Positions 36,801 through 47,205 are shown, counted from the first letter of the stretch. The stretch: 64,000 nt of DNA from QWQI01 sp964608915 (GCA_964608915.1 CAZSQA010000013.1:62001-126000); one strand, 5' to 3'. The notes: generated by a model from the letters alone, not told the origin. Translations and numbers: made by a program.

Positions 36801-37757
36801 CGGGCCTGGAAGCGGCGGATCGATCCGCTCGCCGCCCGTGATCTTAAGGGCAACGACCTGACCGAAACGCTCAAAAAGTTCGACCGCCGCACCAGCGACG
36901 CATTCCTGCGCAGGATCGGCTGGGTCGGCTATGCCGAGGAACATGGCGTCGTTCTCGATTTCGCCGACCGGCTCAAGTCGCTCAAGCAGGACGATCGCAT
37001 CGTCCTGGGCCTCGCCGGCTGGGTCGAATATCCCTATTCGCAGACGAATTTCGCGGCGGCCACCAGCGGCGTCGAACTCAAGCCGCCCATGCTGGAGATC
37101 GAGTGCCCCGACGGCTCGTGGCAGACGCTCGAGGCCGACCCGGGCTACCCGGCCGGCCTGCCACGCCTGACGACGCTCGAACTGACCGGCCGGCTGCCGC
37201 TGGACCGCCCCGTGAAGCTGCGCATCCGTACGAACATGGAGTGCTATTACGACGAAGCCTTCCTGGCCATTCTGGAACCGAAGCCGGAACTGGCTGTGAC
37301 CCGCGTGCCGGTGGGCCGGGCCCAGCTGCAGTGGCGTGGCTATACGCGGGAGGTTTCGCCCGACGGCAAACTGCCGCTGATCTACGACTACGACTACGTC
37401 GACCCGGCCCCGCTGGCCCAGCTATCGGGCAACCTCACCCGTTACGGCGAAGTTCAGGAGCTGCTGACCGGCGATGACGACCGGTTCTGCATCGTCGGTC
37501 CAGGCGACGAAATTCGCCTGGAATTCGACGCCAGGTCGCTGCCGCCGCTCAAGCCCGGCTTCGAACGCACTTTCGTCCTGCGCACTTATGGCTATTGCAA
37601 GGACGCCGACCCCTACACCGCCCTGAGCGATTCCGTTGGACCCCTGCCGTATCGAGGCATGCCCGATTATCCGTTCGCGAAAGACAAGGAGCGGCCCCGC
37701 GACCCGGTCTATCAGAAATATCTCGACACCTACCAGACTCGCAAGGCATCGCCCTGA
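33804..37757 (+). CDS. TPR/FG-GAP/UnbV-like (CRTAC) giant membrane-anchored protein
   Basis: A 1317-residue protein. A TM anchor sits at residues about 30-50 (AAWVIGVALVFAAVGGGFYLL), so the bulk is extracytoplasmic. TPR-type repeats cover about 112-300. Then come FG-GAP/VCBS calcium-loop repeats: DFDNDGKLDFYA, DFDADRRVDIFL, DLDQDGDLDLYV, DFDDDRDLDVIL, DVNHDGRSDLVL and DLDLDGRMELIG (about 408-720). Next is an ASPIC/UnbV-type segment (NPHGLGAKIALE, LRMRWPDGVMQSEL, about 812-880), and finally about 430 residues of a beta-rich domain with no name that I know. Such proteins are common and expanded in planctomycetes. Function is unknown, with ligand binding or protein scaffolding at the cell surface inferred. 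Confidence 0.8.
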   Translation: MSSPFFKEIPPGPIGPRPSDDGSPVWFRAAWVIGVALVFAAVGGGFYLLSGPDITVDPVQFGPVDESQPAAENKKPAEAAIVVSSANLDRARTEAAPIIPPETVAVDPAAPPEGPWVDIHFRGLGHMERYEYDQAVEAFREVVALQPEWNAAKINLAIARLNQTGTEAEAAKEDRTGTGPAKSNFDEALELLDGVIEREPTNLHAHFCRGIILEYVGRIADAHRDFRIVAVKDPGDGHAWYKVGSTLTSPADPNQPAGPEEAPELIEIFERALSCNPYLVPALYRLQLAYAMAGKRAEQRATIERWTKLNAKQNAAAYGETAETFYGEMGKYARIVNPPYRREKKAEAEGPGELPAPPKFAELRKLDVKLENGCRWATEEDFSTRETANLQAVRRRFGMAVAAADFDNDGKLDFYACSAVVSPSGVRDCLLINLGEGRFEDRSTAWGVPVDHPSTGVAVADFDADRRVDIFLTGLREHRLLRSLGDWFDDVSYLIGVPEIPAIGLTARWLDLDQDGDLDLYVIQYSHADNDRLFRAAEPVGQTNLIFRNDGVPPPVPGRPADNWAPLAVAPADLPARGGLSLAFSPWPKSETMGGDDAPHTGIAAGDFDDDRDLDVILVHDNVLPKILFNDRQGKFTPMNLGATAALIDPRITGVLTTDVNHDGRSDLVLHGLSGKVAVLVNRIQSRVGEGPLLEFGSMPMDPRIYTQLTTADLDLDGRMELIGLPRDQSIPLPMWSRLDGDKFVTREFPVAVGSGNASSSVGMSIVDVMATPLPELVLWTDAGPFVAVNETADRPWIALNLGGRWKRSFDHMRTNPHGLGAKIALEGQGLFVPYEHTTPSAELAQSQAPVVLGTAGVRTVPLLRMRWPDGVMQSELNVPANQLLAMAENNRKTGSCPVLFTWNGERFVCLGDFLGGGGLGYLVAPGVYSQPDRDEALRIDSNQLKAENGVFRMSITEPMDEVAYIDHLMLEAVDHPKDVAVGLDERFSPGGNRPTGALRAWKRRIDPLAARDLKGNDLTETLKKFDRRTSDAFLRRIGWVGYAEEHGVVLDFADRLKSLKQDDRIVLGLAGWVEYPYSQTNFAAATSGVELKPPMLEIECPDGSWQTLEADPGYPAGLPRLTTLELTGRLPLDRPVKLRIRTNMECYYDEAFLAILEPKPELAVTRVPVGRAQLQWRGYTREVSPDGKLPLIYDYDYVDPAPLAQLSGNLTRYGEVQELLTGDDDRFCIVGPGDEIRLEFDARSLPPLKPGFERTFVLRTYGYCKDADPYTALSDSVGPLPYRGMPDYPFAKDKERPRDPVYQKYLDTYQTRKASP

Positions 37758-37791
37758 CAGGTTTCAGCGCTTCGTCACGTCGGCGATTCCG

Positions 37792-38619
37792 TCACTTCCA
37801 GGTTTCGTGCAAGCGTCCGTCGTCGTCTTCCGCCGCGCGGTCACGCGGATTCAGGGTTTCGAATGTCCGGCCGACGAAAGTCCCGAACGTTCCGATAAAG
37901 ACGAGCATGGCCGAAAGCCTGACCGTATTCGGATAAGACTGGTACGAAATTAGCGCATAGCGCATCGCATTCGCCTTGCCCCGGACTTTTGCCGGCTGGA
38001 CGGGGCCGATCCGGTCGAGTGCCCCGGCTGCGACGGCAAGAGCGACCACCGAAATGACTGGCAGCCGCCAGTTTCGCCTGAGCGATTCGGAGACCGTCGC
38101 GGATCTCTGGCGCGGCTGGTCGCGAAGATTCTCCGCGATCCATTCGGCCGGCACTTTCCCCCGGAACCCGTTCGAAATGGTTCGCCAGGCGAATTTCCTG
38201 ACTCCGAACGTCACCAGGATCGCCAGGCCGATGCACACGTTGCGTCCGATGGCGGTCGCCCAGCGGTCATCGCCGGGCAACGAATAGAAAATCAGTCCGA
38301 AAATGACGTAAGGCATTATCACGGATACGGAATAGACGAGAACCGAAGCGCTCTTCCAGAACATGTCGCGAGCGGCTTGTCTCTCAGGTAGGTCGGGCCA
38401 GAACGAGCCTGCCTGGTTCTCGGGTTTTTCCTCGGCCGGCGAGAGCCACATGCCCAGCGCGAAAAATGGCAGAGCGACGAAGACACCGATCAAGATTCCG
38501 AATGCGGGTGCAATGGAAAGGTTGAAGACCGACAGCATCATCGATCCGCAGAAAAGGCCGATGCCTGCATAAATGGCCGCGATCGAAGCCAGAGGAGGTC
38601 GCGGTTTCGGGTCGGACAT
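37792..38619 (-). CDS. polytopic membrane protein, unknown
   Basis: A 275-residue protein with about six hydrophobic helices: two at residues 10-60, then 90-112, 123-142, 190-208 and 235-252. A cytoplasmic loop with RRNWRLP separates the second half. No motif is recognised. It converges with the FG-GAP giant, with 34 bases between the stops. The next minus-strand gene upstream (the amidohydrolase) is 163 bases away, so it probably has its own promoter. Confidence 0.65.
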   Translation of the reverse strand: MSDPKPRPPLASIAAIYAGIGLFCGSMMLSVFNLSIAPAFGILIGVFVALPFFALGMWLSPAEEKPENQAGSFWPDLPERQAARDMFWKSASVLVYSVSVIMPYVIFGLIFYSLPGDDRWATAIGRNVCIGLAILVTFGVRKFAWRTISNGFRGKVPAEWIAENLRDQPRQRSATVSESLRRNWRLPVISVVALAVAAGALDRIGPVQPAKVRGKANAMRYALISYQSYPNTVRLSAMLVFIGTFGTFVGRTFETLNPRDRAAEDDDGRLHETWK

Positions 38620-38782
38620 TTCGTAAACTCCTCGATGACGATGAGGGCAACCGGTGGCGATGATTCATCGTAACTGTGCCGGGCAAAGCGTAATCGGGCG
38701 GGTCGTAAGCGTTCGAAATTCCGCCGGTTCGCAGTTCCGTCACATCCGAAACCCCCTGAAAAGCCCGGCCCCGGCCTTTCGA

Positions 38783-40096
38783 TCAACCGGCCGGTTCGCC
38801 GAACCTCGACACTTCCTGCCCATCCAGCCACGTGGCGACGACAGGCAGGTCTGCTTCGAGAATCAATTCGTGCGGACTTCCTGGCCGCTCTTCGTCCGGC
38901 AGGGCGATCACGCACAGATCGCCCCTCTTGCCGCTTTTCAGACTGCCGCAGAAGTCGTCGGCCCTCAGGGCCCAGGCTCCAAAGAGCGTCGCCATCGCCA
39001 GGATGACCGAACCAGGCAGGTCCGGATCGACCTCGCGCACGAATCGCATTTCTTCAAGGATCGACAGAGTCGGGCTCGAGGCCAGACTGTCCGTCCCCAG
39101 GCACACGATCGCGCCTCGTTCGAGAAGCTGCCGGTAAGGATGAAGCCGGTGGCCGAACCGGTGCGCCGTCCGCGGGCACCAGGCCACGGCGACGCGCTGG
39201 TCCGGTTTCAGGGAAGCCGGCGCCAGTTTCCACAGGTCGCTTTCGTCCAGACAGTTGCCGTGCGCGATCAGCCAGTCCGAATTTCGCAGGTCCTTGTGGC
39301 GCACGTAATCGATCGGGTTCGGGCCGATCGGGCGGAAATCGTCGTCCTCCGGCCACGCACCGATCTCTTCGAGAAACTCACGCAAAGGGCCCTGGCCGGT
39401 CGCCAGAAGTTGAGTCTCTTCAGGCATTTCGGCGAGATGGGTCGTCAGCGGCAGGCCGGAAGTCGCCGCCTGGTGATAGATCCAGCCGGCCGTCGAATAC
39501 GGGGCATGGGGCGACAGGCCGATCTTCTGCCGAAACGCCTTTTCCGAAGATTCGGCACGTTTCAGGGCGGGCTCGACGGCGTTGATCCAGGCCCAGGCGG
39601 ATTCGTTCGTGGCCATGGCCCGCAGCCGCTTCAGGCCGATCACTTCGGCGAAGATGGCGCTGCGGATCGGCGATTCGACCAGCGCCGGACCGCTCGCGCC
39701 GGCGGTCGTGATGTCGGCCACGAGCGTCGTTCCGGCCCGGACGAGTTCTCGCACGTTTCGGGCCGCGGTGTCGGCATAGCTTTCGGGATCGGTCAGCCAG
39801 CGGTGTTTGACGACCTTGCGGAGCCAGTCGACTTCGAATTCCGGCGCGTCGGCCGGCTTACGCTCCTGGCCAGATTCGTCGATCGGTTCAAGTTCCAGGT
39901 GGCAGTGGGCGTTCACGAGCCCGGGCAGAATGGCCGCGTTACCGAAGTCCAGATCGACTGCCCGGTTGGCACGCGGGCCGATGCCTACGATCGTCTCGCC
40001 GCTCAGGTCGATGCAGCCGTTTTCGATCGGTTCGTCTTCGACCGGGAAAATCCAGCGGGCGGCCAATGTTTTCACAGGCCCGGGCGTGCCACTCAT
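38783..40096 (-). CDS. amidohydrolase-family metal-dependent deaminase/hydrolase
   Basis: A 437-residue amidohydrolase of the chlorohydrolase/adenosine-type deaminase group. Metal-binding marks are LPGLVNAHCHLELEP (the H-x-H), LSPHAPYST, TTHLAEMPEE, HGNCLDE and the late Asp in CLGTDSLASSP. The group includes SsnA, TrzN and aminofutalosine deaminase of menaquinone synthesis; which one this is cannot be said. The start is ATG 40096, overlapping the permease stop by 4 bases (ATGA), so coupled to it. The frame continues open to 41578 as an antisense shadow of the permease gene and is not part of the protein. Confidence 0.85.
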   Translation of the reverse strand: MSGTPGPVKTLAARWIFPVEDEPIENGCIDLSGETIVGIGPRANRAVDLDFGNAAILPGLVNAHCHLELEPIDESGQERKPADAPEFEVDWLRKVVKHRWLTDPESYADTAARNVRELVRAGTTLVADITTAGASGPALVESPIRSAIFAEVIGLKRLRAMATNESAWAWINAVEPALKRAESSEKAFRQKIGLSPHAPYSTAGWIYHQAATSGLPLTTHLAEMPEETQLLATGQGPLREFLEEIGAWPEDDDFRPIGPNPIDYVRHKDLRNSDWLIAHGNCLDESDLWKLAPASLKPDQRVAVAWCPRTAHRFGHRLHPYRQLLERGAIVCLGTDSLASSPTLSILEEMRFVREVDPDLPGSVILAMATLFGAWALRADDFCGSLKSGKRGDLCVIALPDEERPGSPHELILEADLPVVATWLDGQEVSRFGEPAG

Positions 40097-42272
40097 GAAC
40101 CCGCTTCCGCGGCGGGCTCGTCGATCGCTTCCGCATCGGCCGGAAGCCGGTAAAGGAACCGCACGAGGAAAATCGCCGCCGGGACTGCGACGATCACGAA
40201 CGGCAAGTGATAGCGCATGCCTTTCGCGTCCGAAAACAGCAGGCCCGCTGCCCCGGGCGCGTTTTTCGCCAGCCATCCGAAGATCACGGCCATGCCGTTG
40301 TTCACGACGTGCAGGATGACGCACGGCCAGAGGCTGCCGCTTCTCAGCGCGAGCATGCCGAGGACGACGCCGAGCACCGTCGAATGGAAGAACTGCTGAT
40401 AGGCGCTGAGCATCACGTGCATGACGCCGAAGAGCACAGCCGAAATGAGAATCGTCGGCCAGGGTCGGTTCGCGGTGCGAAGGCTCGTGAAGATCCAGCC
40501 GCGGAAGGCGAGTTCCTCGCAGATACCGGGCGCCACCGCCACGGCGAGAAGGCTGAGCCAGAGGGAGTCGTCGCTGGTCAGGCCCTCGAAGACTTTCTTC
40601 ATCGTGTCGGACATCGGGAAGAGCAGGTCGACGACCGCGTAAAGTTCCGTAATCAGCGGATGCATCGCGACCGGTAACGCCAGCCCGAGCCAGAGAAAAC
40701 GACGGTCCGTCGGGGCCTTGAGCCGCAGGACTTTCCGTGGATTCTTCGAAAGGAGCCACGCCATGATCACGGAAGGCGACGCGATGACGATGATCTGCGT
40801 AGCGATCAATGTCCAGCCGTTCAAGTCGCCGCCGGGCGAAACGCGTGCCACGATCGCCGGCCCGAGCAGAGCGCTCGCCAGGAGCATCGCCACAAAGCAG
40901 ACGGCCGCCTGATCGGCGGTCGGCCGGTCGGACTTGTTGCGGATCTGCCAGAGCAACCAGCTCTTCAGGTCGAACCGTTCGGCTTCGCGGAACAGGACGG
41001 ACTCGCTTTCGAACTGGTTCACGGCCCAGCGCAGGGCCATCCACGCGTAAGCGATCGTCGGTATGAGCACCGGCAGCACGAACGGCAGTGCCTGATCGAA
41101 GCGCCCTGCGAGCATGGCCTTCAGCAGAAGGGCCGTGCCGGTGAGGGGAACGAGCGAGTAGAACGGCGTCAGCTCGACACCCGGAACGAGTGTGGCGTAC
41201 GTCAGCGGGAATGCGGCCATGAGCACGGGCGTGAGATAATATTGCCCTTCCTTCGTGCTGCGTGCGATCACCGCAAGGGCCAGACACACGGCGCTCAGGA
41301 AGGCCGCAATCGGGATGAGCACCAGAAACGCCAGGAAGATCGTGCCTGGCGTCGGCAGGGCGAAGCCCTGAAGCGGCGATGGGGCGCCCGTTTTCGTGCG
41401 GTCCGCAACCTGCCCGAGGAACTGGCTGCTCGTAACGCCAAGGCTCAGGAGGTTCATGGCGGCGGTCACCAGACTGCTTGTCAGGATCGTCAGGAACTTG
41501 CCAAGAACGATCTCCGTGCGGCGGGCCGGGCTGATCAGCAGCGTTTCCATCGTGCCCCGTTCCTTTTCGCCGGCGCACAGGTCGATCGCCGGATAGAAGG
41601 CACCCGTCAGGCTCATCATGATCAGCAGGAACGGCAGCATGCGCGACCAGAGCTGAGAATTCGATTCACGCGCCGTGGCGACGTCGCGCACTTTCTCTTT
41701 CACGGGCGTCGCGTAATCGGTCGGCTTGTCGTCCTTTTTCAGCCGGCCGATCAGCACGTACTCTTTCCAGCGCGCGACGATGTCGCTCACCCGCCCGAAG
41801 GCCAGCTTGCCCCGGTCATCGGCCGAGTTGTAGACGATCTCCAGATCCGCCGCCTCACCCGCCGCGATCTTGTCCGCCAGGCCGTCGGGCACGATGACGA
41901 TCACGTCCGCCTGGCCTTCGCGCATCAGGTCGCCACGGCGGGCTTCGTCGCCCCAGGGCGATTTCGTGTCGGCGACCAGCACCTCCAGCTTCGAAGCGTC
42001 ATCCGGCACTCGGAAAAGTTCCGTCGCGAAGCGGGTCTTGTCCGCGTTCAGAAGCGGCGGCTGTTCAGGCAGTGCACTGGCGTTCACCACAACCACCCGG
42101 CGGGCGCTTTCCTGATAAGAAATCAGCAGCTGGCTGATCACGACGCCGATGAGCGGGTAGAGCATCATCGGGAAAATGATCATCATGAAGACCGTGCGCC
42201 GGTCGCGCAGGATGTCGAGCATCTCCCGGCGGAAGATCGCACCGATGACTTTCGGGCGGTTCGTTCCGAACA

Positions 42273-42273
<1 letters not shown>
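40093..42273 (-). CDS. ABC-2 permease (NatB-like) fused to CPBP/CAAX-like protease
   Basis: A 726-residue membrane protein with two joined parts. Residues 1-415 are an ABC-2 exporter permease like NatB: TM1 at 29-50, a large extracytoplasmic domain, then several TM helices with GEKERGTMETLLISP. Residues about 445-700 are a CPBP intramembrane metalloprotease with all three motifs: EELAFRG (about 585, E-E-x3-R), FGVMHV (F-x3-H) and HVVNN (H-x3-N). The cognate ATPase gene lies upstream and overlaps by 1 base. Export of a substrate coupled to membrane cleavage is inferred. The same fusion recurs in planctomycetes, to my recollection. Confidence 0.88.
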
Positions 42274-43046
<773 letters not shown>

Positions 43047-43207
43047 TCGCTCACCGGTACGGAATGTACGGAAATGCCGCCCGCGCATGCCGCGCAGATC
43101 GTTCGACGGTCGAATGTAACAAGATTCATGCGATCCGGAAAAGTACGCGACGATCGAATCCGGGCGGATTCGAAGCCCGGCTTGCGAATCCCCCGATACC
43201 CGGAAAC

Positions 43208-43237
43208 GAAAAAGACCGGGACGAATTCGTCCCGGTC
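43208..43237 (-). terminator. strong rho-independent terminator of the HEAT lipoprotein gene
   Basis: A perfect 24-bp palindrome, GACCGGGACGAATTCGTCCC plus GGTC (43214-43237), followed on the minus strand by five Ts. It lies 34 bases after the stop of the minus-strand gene at 43272. Confidence 0.9.
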
Positions 43238-43271
43238 CTCTCGATCGATCGTGCTTCGGAACGAAGCCCCG

Positions 43272-44561
43272 TCAGTTGGCCCGCAGCGTCGCCGGTCGGG
43301 TTTCGCCCGGCTTGCCTTTGTCGAATGCCGGCGGCAAGGGCGGCAGATTGCTGCTGACGGAGGCCGTGGTCTGCGATCGCAGCACCTTTTCGGCCGATTT
43401 GCGCACCGCGTCCGAAGCGTCCTTCTCTGAGATGACCTGAATCCGCCGCAGCAGTTCGCGGCTCACTTTCCGGTTGGCGATCGCTTCGAGAGCTTTCAGC
43501 CGAACCGAAGCGTCGGGATCCTCGACCAGCCGGGCCAGCCAGATCCCCGGATCGATGTCCATCGATTCGTCAAGCTTCGCGATGACCGAAATCCGATCCT
43601 GGGGATTCTTGCTGAGGATCGATCGGCCAAGGTTGATCTGGGCTTCGCTGATGCCACGCGAACTCAGCGCCATGACCGCCGCCTGGGCGACCAGCGAGTC
43701 CTCGTCAGTCGTGAAAGAGAGCAGTTGCTCTTCACTGATCAGGCCACTTCGGCGAGCGAAGTGACGGATCGTCTCGACACGGACGAACGATTCCTTGTCC
43801 TGAAGCAGTTCCAGGGCCGACGCGGCGGCCGTATCGATCGGCAATGCCGCCAGGCACCGCATGGCCGCCAGCCGCGACGGAATCTCGGAATCTTTCAGGT
43901 GGGGCTGCACCAGTTGCAGCATTCCGCCCTTCCACGCGGCGAGCGTATTGCGCTCGACGGTGAAAATGTCTCGGCCGGGAACCCAGTCCCAAACGATCGC
44001 GACCTGATCGATCGCCGCGGCACGCACTTCGCAATCGGCGTCTTCAGCACCCCTGGCGAGAACCGCACGCACAGGGTCGAGGAGGTCGGACCACGTCACG
44101 GGAACGCCGTCCCGCGCCACCAACCGGAGCATCTGCCCGGCCAGCCGCATCATCACCTTGCGGGCATCGGGTTCGAATTTGTCCATGTTCTCGCCGCAGG
44201 CGGCGATGACCCGCTTCCACGAGCCGATTTCGGACGTCGTCGGCGCCGGGGGATTCACTTCCGGCAAATTCGGCATCGCCATGCTGCGTTCGAACGCAGC
44301 GGCCAGAGCTTTCGCGTCGCCTGCCTGAATCGATTCCGCCAGACCGTCCAGCGAAGCCGAATCCGTCGCCTTGCCCGCGCTCGAGGCCGGTTGGGCCACG
44401 GACCGCGGTGCCGCCGCCGCTTTCACGGGTGCGGTCTCATCCGCTGAGCCGCCGCAGCCGGAGATGAGAAGAGTCAGTCCGAAAGTACCGCCGACGAATT
44501 TCCTCATGGTAGATTCGCCCAACGGTTGCCATTGCCTGCGAAAGATTGCGGAAAGACTCAT
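43272..44561 (-). CDS. HEAT-repeat lipoprotein
   Basis: A 429-residue lipoprotein. ATG 44561 is chosen for its AAGGAGG 5 bases upstream; an inner ATG at 44507 gives a shorter signal but has no such site. Signal and lipobox are GGTFGLTLLISGC. After an Ala/Ser-rich linker, residues about 150-420 are Ala/Leu/Arg-rich helical repeats of HEAT/PBS type (CEVRAAAIDQVAIVWDW, IPSRLAAMRCLAALPIDTAAASALELL, ASVRLKALEAIANRKVSRELLRRI). It is likely a scaffold at an envelope membrane. Function unknown. It has its own terminator downstream. Confidence 0.75.
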   Translation of the reverse strand: MSLSAIFRRQWQPLGESTMRKFVGGTFGLTLLISGCGGSADETAPVKAAAAPRSVAQPASSAGKATDSASLDGLAESIQAGDAKALAAAFERSMAMPNLPEVNPPAPTTSEIGSWKRVIAACGENMDKFEPDARKVMMRLAGQMLRLVARDGVPVTWSDLLDPVRAVLARGAEDADCEVRAAAIDQVAIVWDWVPGRDIFTVERNTLAAWKGGMLQLVQPHLKDSEIPSRLAAMRCLAALPIDTAAASALELLQDKESFVRVETIRHFARRSGLISEEQLLSFTTDEDSLVAQAAVMALSSRGISEAQINLGRSILSKNPQDRISVIAKLDESMDIDPGIWLARLVEDPDASVRLKALEAIANRKVSRELLRRIQVISEKDASDAVRKSAEKVLRSQTTASVSSNLPPLPPAFDKGKPGETRPATLRAN

Positions 44562-44868
44562 GGAAGCCTCCTTGCCGCCGATTCGAACGAAACGCCTGCC
44601 CGCATCCTGCACGGGTCGCTTGGCCGGTCAAGTTAACAGAATGTCCGAATCCCGCAAGGCAACTTTTCATGATCGGATACGGATACGTGCGAACTTGAGC
44701 CGATTTCGCGAAATATCCGCATCAGAACTCCGGGCCCACCGAGCTCCAGCTCGGTGAACCGCGAAACCTGTGAGAATGGCTATTCCCAGGCCCACCGGAG
44801 TCCTGCATTGCGAAAAACCGAAACCTGCAAGTCCTGCATGAATCGGTTCCGAAGTCAGCGTCTGGGAA
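44562..44868. other. intergenic region with a short inverted repeat
   Basis: About 300 bases between two minus-strand genes, holding the leader of the HEAT lipoprotein gene and the 3' flank of the peptidase gene. A 9-bp inverted repeat, CACCGAGCT (44737-44745) with 44748-44756, has a 2-base spacer. A near-copy of its left flank (GCCCACCG) occurs at 44789. It could be an operator or a 3' processing hairpin. Confidence 0.4.
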
Positions 44869-47205
44869 TCATCCGGCCTTGGCGTTGGTCGCTGCCTCAC
44901 GCACCTTCCGTAGCGCCCCGATCGCGGCGCGGATGCGCTCGACCAGGATCGCCGTCTGTTCTTTCGCCATGGCCTTGTCCGACGCGATCACCGCTTGCCG
45001 CAGGCCAGGCAGCGGCCACGCGGCATAGCCGGTCGTCAGCCCCGGGGCATAGATCATGTGCTTGTACCACGGCCGGCCGGGCAGACCGCCAGTATGAAGA
45101 AACGCTCGCTCGACCTGCGTCAGGCCTTCGTTCACGGCCTTGAGTTTCGCGGCTTCCGGCTCAGGCCGGGCTGCGATCGCATCCAGCGCCTTGTCCGTTT
45201 CGGCCGCTTCCGTCCGGAAATCCCGAACCGCCGCGGCCAGAAGGTCGATCCCTTCGATTCCGAACCGGTCACCGGCATTCGCCACCGACCGGTTCTTGAG
45301 AATCGTCATCGCCCGAATGTCGTCGACATAGCCCTCGATCGCTTCGGCATAGGGCACGAACCGCAGCGGCAGCACCGGCCGGGACGATGCTTCATGAACG
45401 ATCGCCGTGTAAAGCTTCGCGGCCGTGGCATGTTGAACGAATTCCGGATCTCCGAATTTTTCCATCCAGTAGAAATTGTCGTATGTCGAATGATAGACAC
45501 CGTATCGCCCGCTGAAATTGATGTCCATGGCCGGGATGCCCAGATGGTCGACGAAAGCCGTATAGTCCGAACCTGAGCCCAGGTCTCCCAGCTTCGGAGC
45601 GAACGGCTCATCGCCGCCCGCTTCGGCCAGGGCGTTTTTCGCCGCTTCCGGCCCGGAGCGTTTCCAGAAGTCGGGGTCGGGCTTGACGGGTCGCCCGTTC
45701 CAGGCCGCGCGTTCGCCGCTGAGCCAGGTCTCTTTCAGCGTGACGCTCGTCCGGGGGTCGACCACGGTGGCTGCCGCGTCGAGGATCAGCGTCCGTAAGC
45801 TCGGAATGCCCTCCAGGTCGAGTGACGTTCCGCTTACGGCCGAATCGACGTTCAGCATCAGGGCCGCGTTTTTGCCGAGTTCGGCGGCATGGGCCTCGGC
45901 ATGTTCGGTCGAACCGACCAGGCCGTATTCCTCACCGTCCCAACTGGCGTAGACGAGCGTCCTGCGTGGCCGCCAGCCTTCGGCATAGGCCGCGCCGAGC
46001 ACCCGGCACATTTCCATGGTGGCCGCAGTGCCGCTGGAAGGGTCCACGGCTCCGTAAGTCCAGGCGTCGCGATGGTTGCCGATCATGATCTCCTGATTCG
46101 GCTCCTCGCGGCCTTCGAGCCGGGCGACGACGTTCCAGATCTTGCGCACCCGATACTCCTGCTCGGTCGAAAACCGGATCTCCACCGGCCCGGGGCCAGC
46201 GTGATAAGGCAGCGGCAGCCCGCCCTGCCATTCCGCGGGCACGTTCGGGCCAGCCAGGCGTTCGAGAATCGGCCGGGCGGAGTCGTAGCTGATGGGCAGG
46301 GCCGGAATGGCCGCGAAGGCGTCGATCCGCTTCAGGCCCGTCTTCGCTTCCCAGTCTGCCACTTCGGCGGTGTCCAGCGGGAAACCGAACCGAGGGTGAA
46401 ACGGCAGCCGCCGAGCACCCGGCAGGCTCGGCACGCCCGGGGTGGATGGGTCGCCAGGGCCGAAGCTGAGAAACTGCACGCTGCCGCGCTGGATGGCCGA
46501 GCCCGGGCGAAACGGGCCGTTCGGATAGACATCGCCCCGGGCAAAACCGTCGTCGGCCGGGTCGCTGAAAATCAGCACGCCGGTGGCCCCGCGTTTCTGA
46601 GCTTCGCGCACTTTGAGCCCACGGAACAGCCTGCCGTAACGCACCAGCACGATCCGGCCGCGCACCTCGACACCCAGCCGCCCGAGCGTTTCGAAATCCT
46701 CAGGCCGGCCATAATTGGCATAGACGACCTGCCCCGAAGCCGTTCCCGAGACGCCGTAACCATGGAACGCTGGCCAGGCATCGGGCGAGGCCGAGTCCTT
46801 GTCCGCCGCGTTCGTCTTTTCGTCGACGGCAAGTTCGAGCGGGTCGGGGCGAAGGATCTCCAGGCTGGGCGTCGGCGGCTCCGCACCGCCCTTCCTGCGC
46901 ACCACGGGATAATTGAGGAGCACTTCGAATTCTTCGAGTTCCGCCTTCCAGCCCCACGAGTTCAGCTTGTCGCGCACGAACGTCGCCGTTCGATAATCGG
47001 CCGGGGTGCCTGCCACGTGGGGCTCTTCGGTCAACGTTCTCAAAAGTGCCCTCAGCGAGTTCGGCGAGATCCGCCGCTGGGCCTGCGAGAGCGTCTGCTC
47101 ATGCTTCGGATCGGCGGTCGCGGGCGGATCCTGCCCCGGGGCGAACCCGCATACGAAACATGCCAGCGCAGCGGCCCGGAGCGAGGCACCGGTGAGTGTC
47201 TTCAT
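44869..47205 (-). CDS. M28 zinc peptidase, glutamate carboxypeptidase II-like
   Basis: A 778-residue exported peptidase with the three-part layout of GCPII/NAALADase/PSMA. Signal peptide is 1-24 (MKTLTGASLRAAALACFVC). A protease-associated domain spans about 125-260 (GVEVRGRIVLVRYGRLFRGLKV). The M28 domain spans about 345-590, with HRDAWTYGAVDPSSGTA (His and Asp zinc ligands, about 378-394), YASWDGEEYGLVGS (catalytic and bridging Glu), and GSDYTAFVDHLGIPA, followed by YHSTYDNFYW (His). A helical dimerisation-like domain is at the C-terminus. It probably releases terminal residues from peptides outside the cytoplasm. Confidence 0.9.
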   Translation of the reverse strand: MKTLTGASLRAAALACFVCGFAPGQDPPATADPKHEQTLSQAQRRISPNSLRALLRTLTEEPHVAGTPADYRTATFVRDKLNSWGWKAELEEFEVLLNYPVVRRKGGAEPPTPSLEILRPDPLELAVDEKTNAADKDSASPDAWPAFHGYGVSGTASGQVVYANYGRPEDFETLGRLGVEVRGRIVLVRYGRLFRGLKVREAQKRGATGVLIFSDPADDGFARGDVYPNGPFRPGSAIQRGSVQFLSFGPGDPSTPGVPSLPGARRLPFHPRFGFPLDTAEVADWEAKTGLKRIDAFAAIPALPISYDSARPILERLAGPNVPAEWQGGLPLPYHAGPGPVEIRFSTEQEYRVRKIWNVVARLEGREEPNQEIMIGNHRDAWTYGAVDPSSGTAATMEMCRVLGAAYAEGWRPRRTLVYASWDGEEYGLVGSTEHAEAHAAELGKNAALMLNVDSAVSGTSLDLEGIPSLRTLILDAAATVVDPRTSVTLKETWLSGERAAWNGRPVKPDPDFWKRSGPEAAKNALAEAGGDEPFAPKLGDLGSGSDYTAFVDHLGIPAMDINFSGRYGVYHSTYDNFYWMEKFGDPEFVQHATAAKLYTAIVHEASSRPVLPLRFVPYAEAIEGYVDDIRAMTILKNRSVANAGDRFGIEGIDLLAAAVRDFRTEAAETDKALDAIAARPEPEAAKLKAVNEGLTQVERAFLHTGGLPGRPWYKHMIYAPGLTTGYAAWPLPGLRQAVIASDKAMAKEQTAILVERIRAAIGALRKVREAATNAKAG

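Noticed and set aside
40097..41578. N-terminal extension of the amidohydrolase frame
   Set aside because: It overlaps the permease gene out of frame and is Arg/Pro-rich; the amidohydrolase start at 40096 is supported by homology and ATGA overlap.
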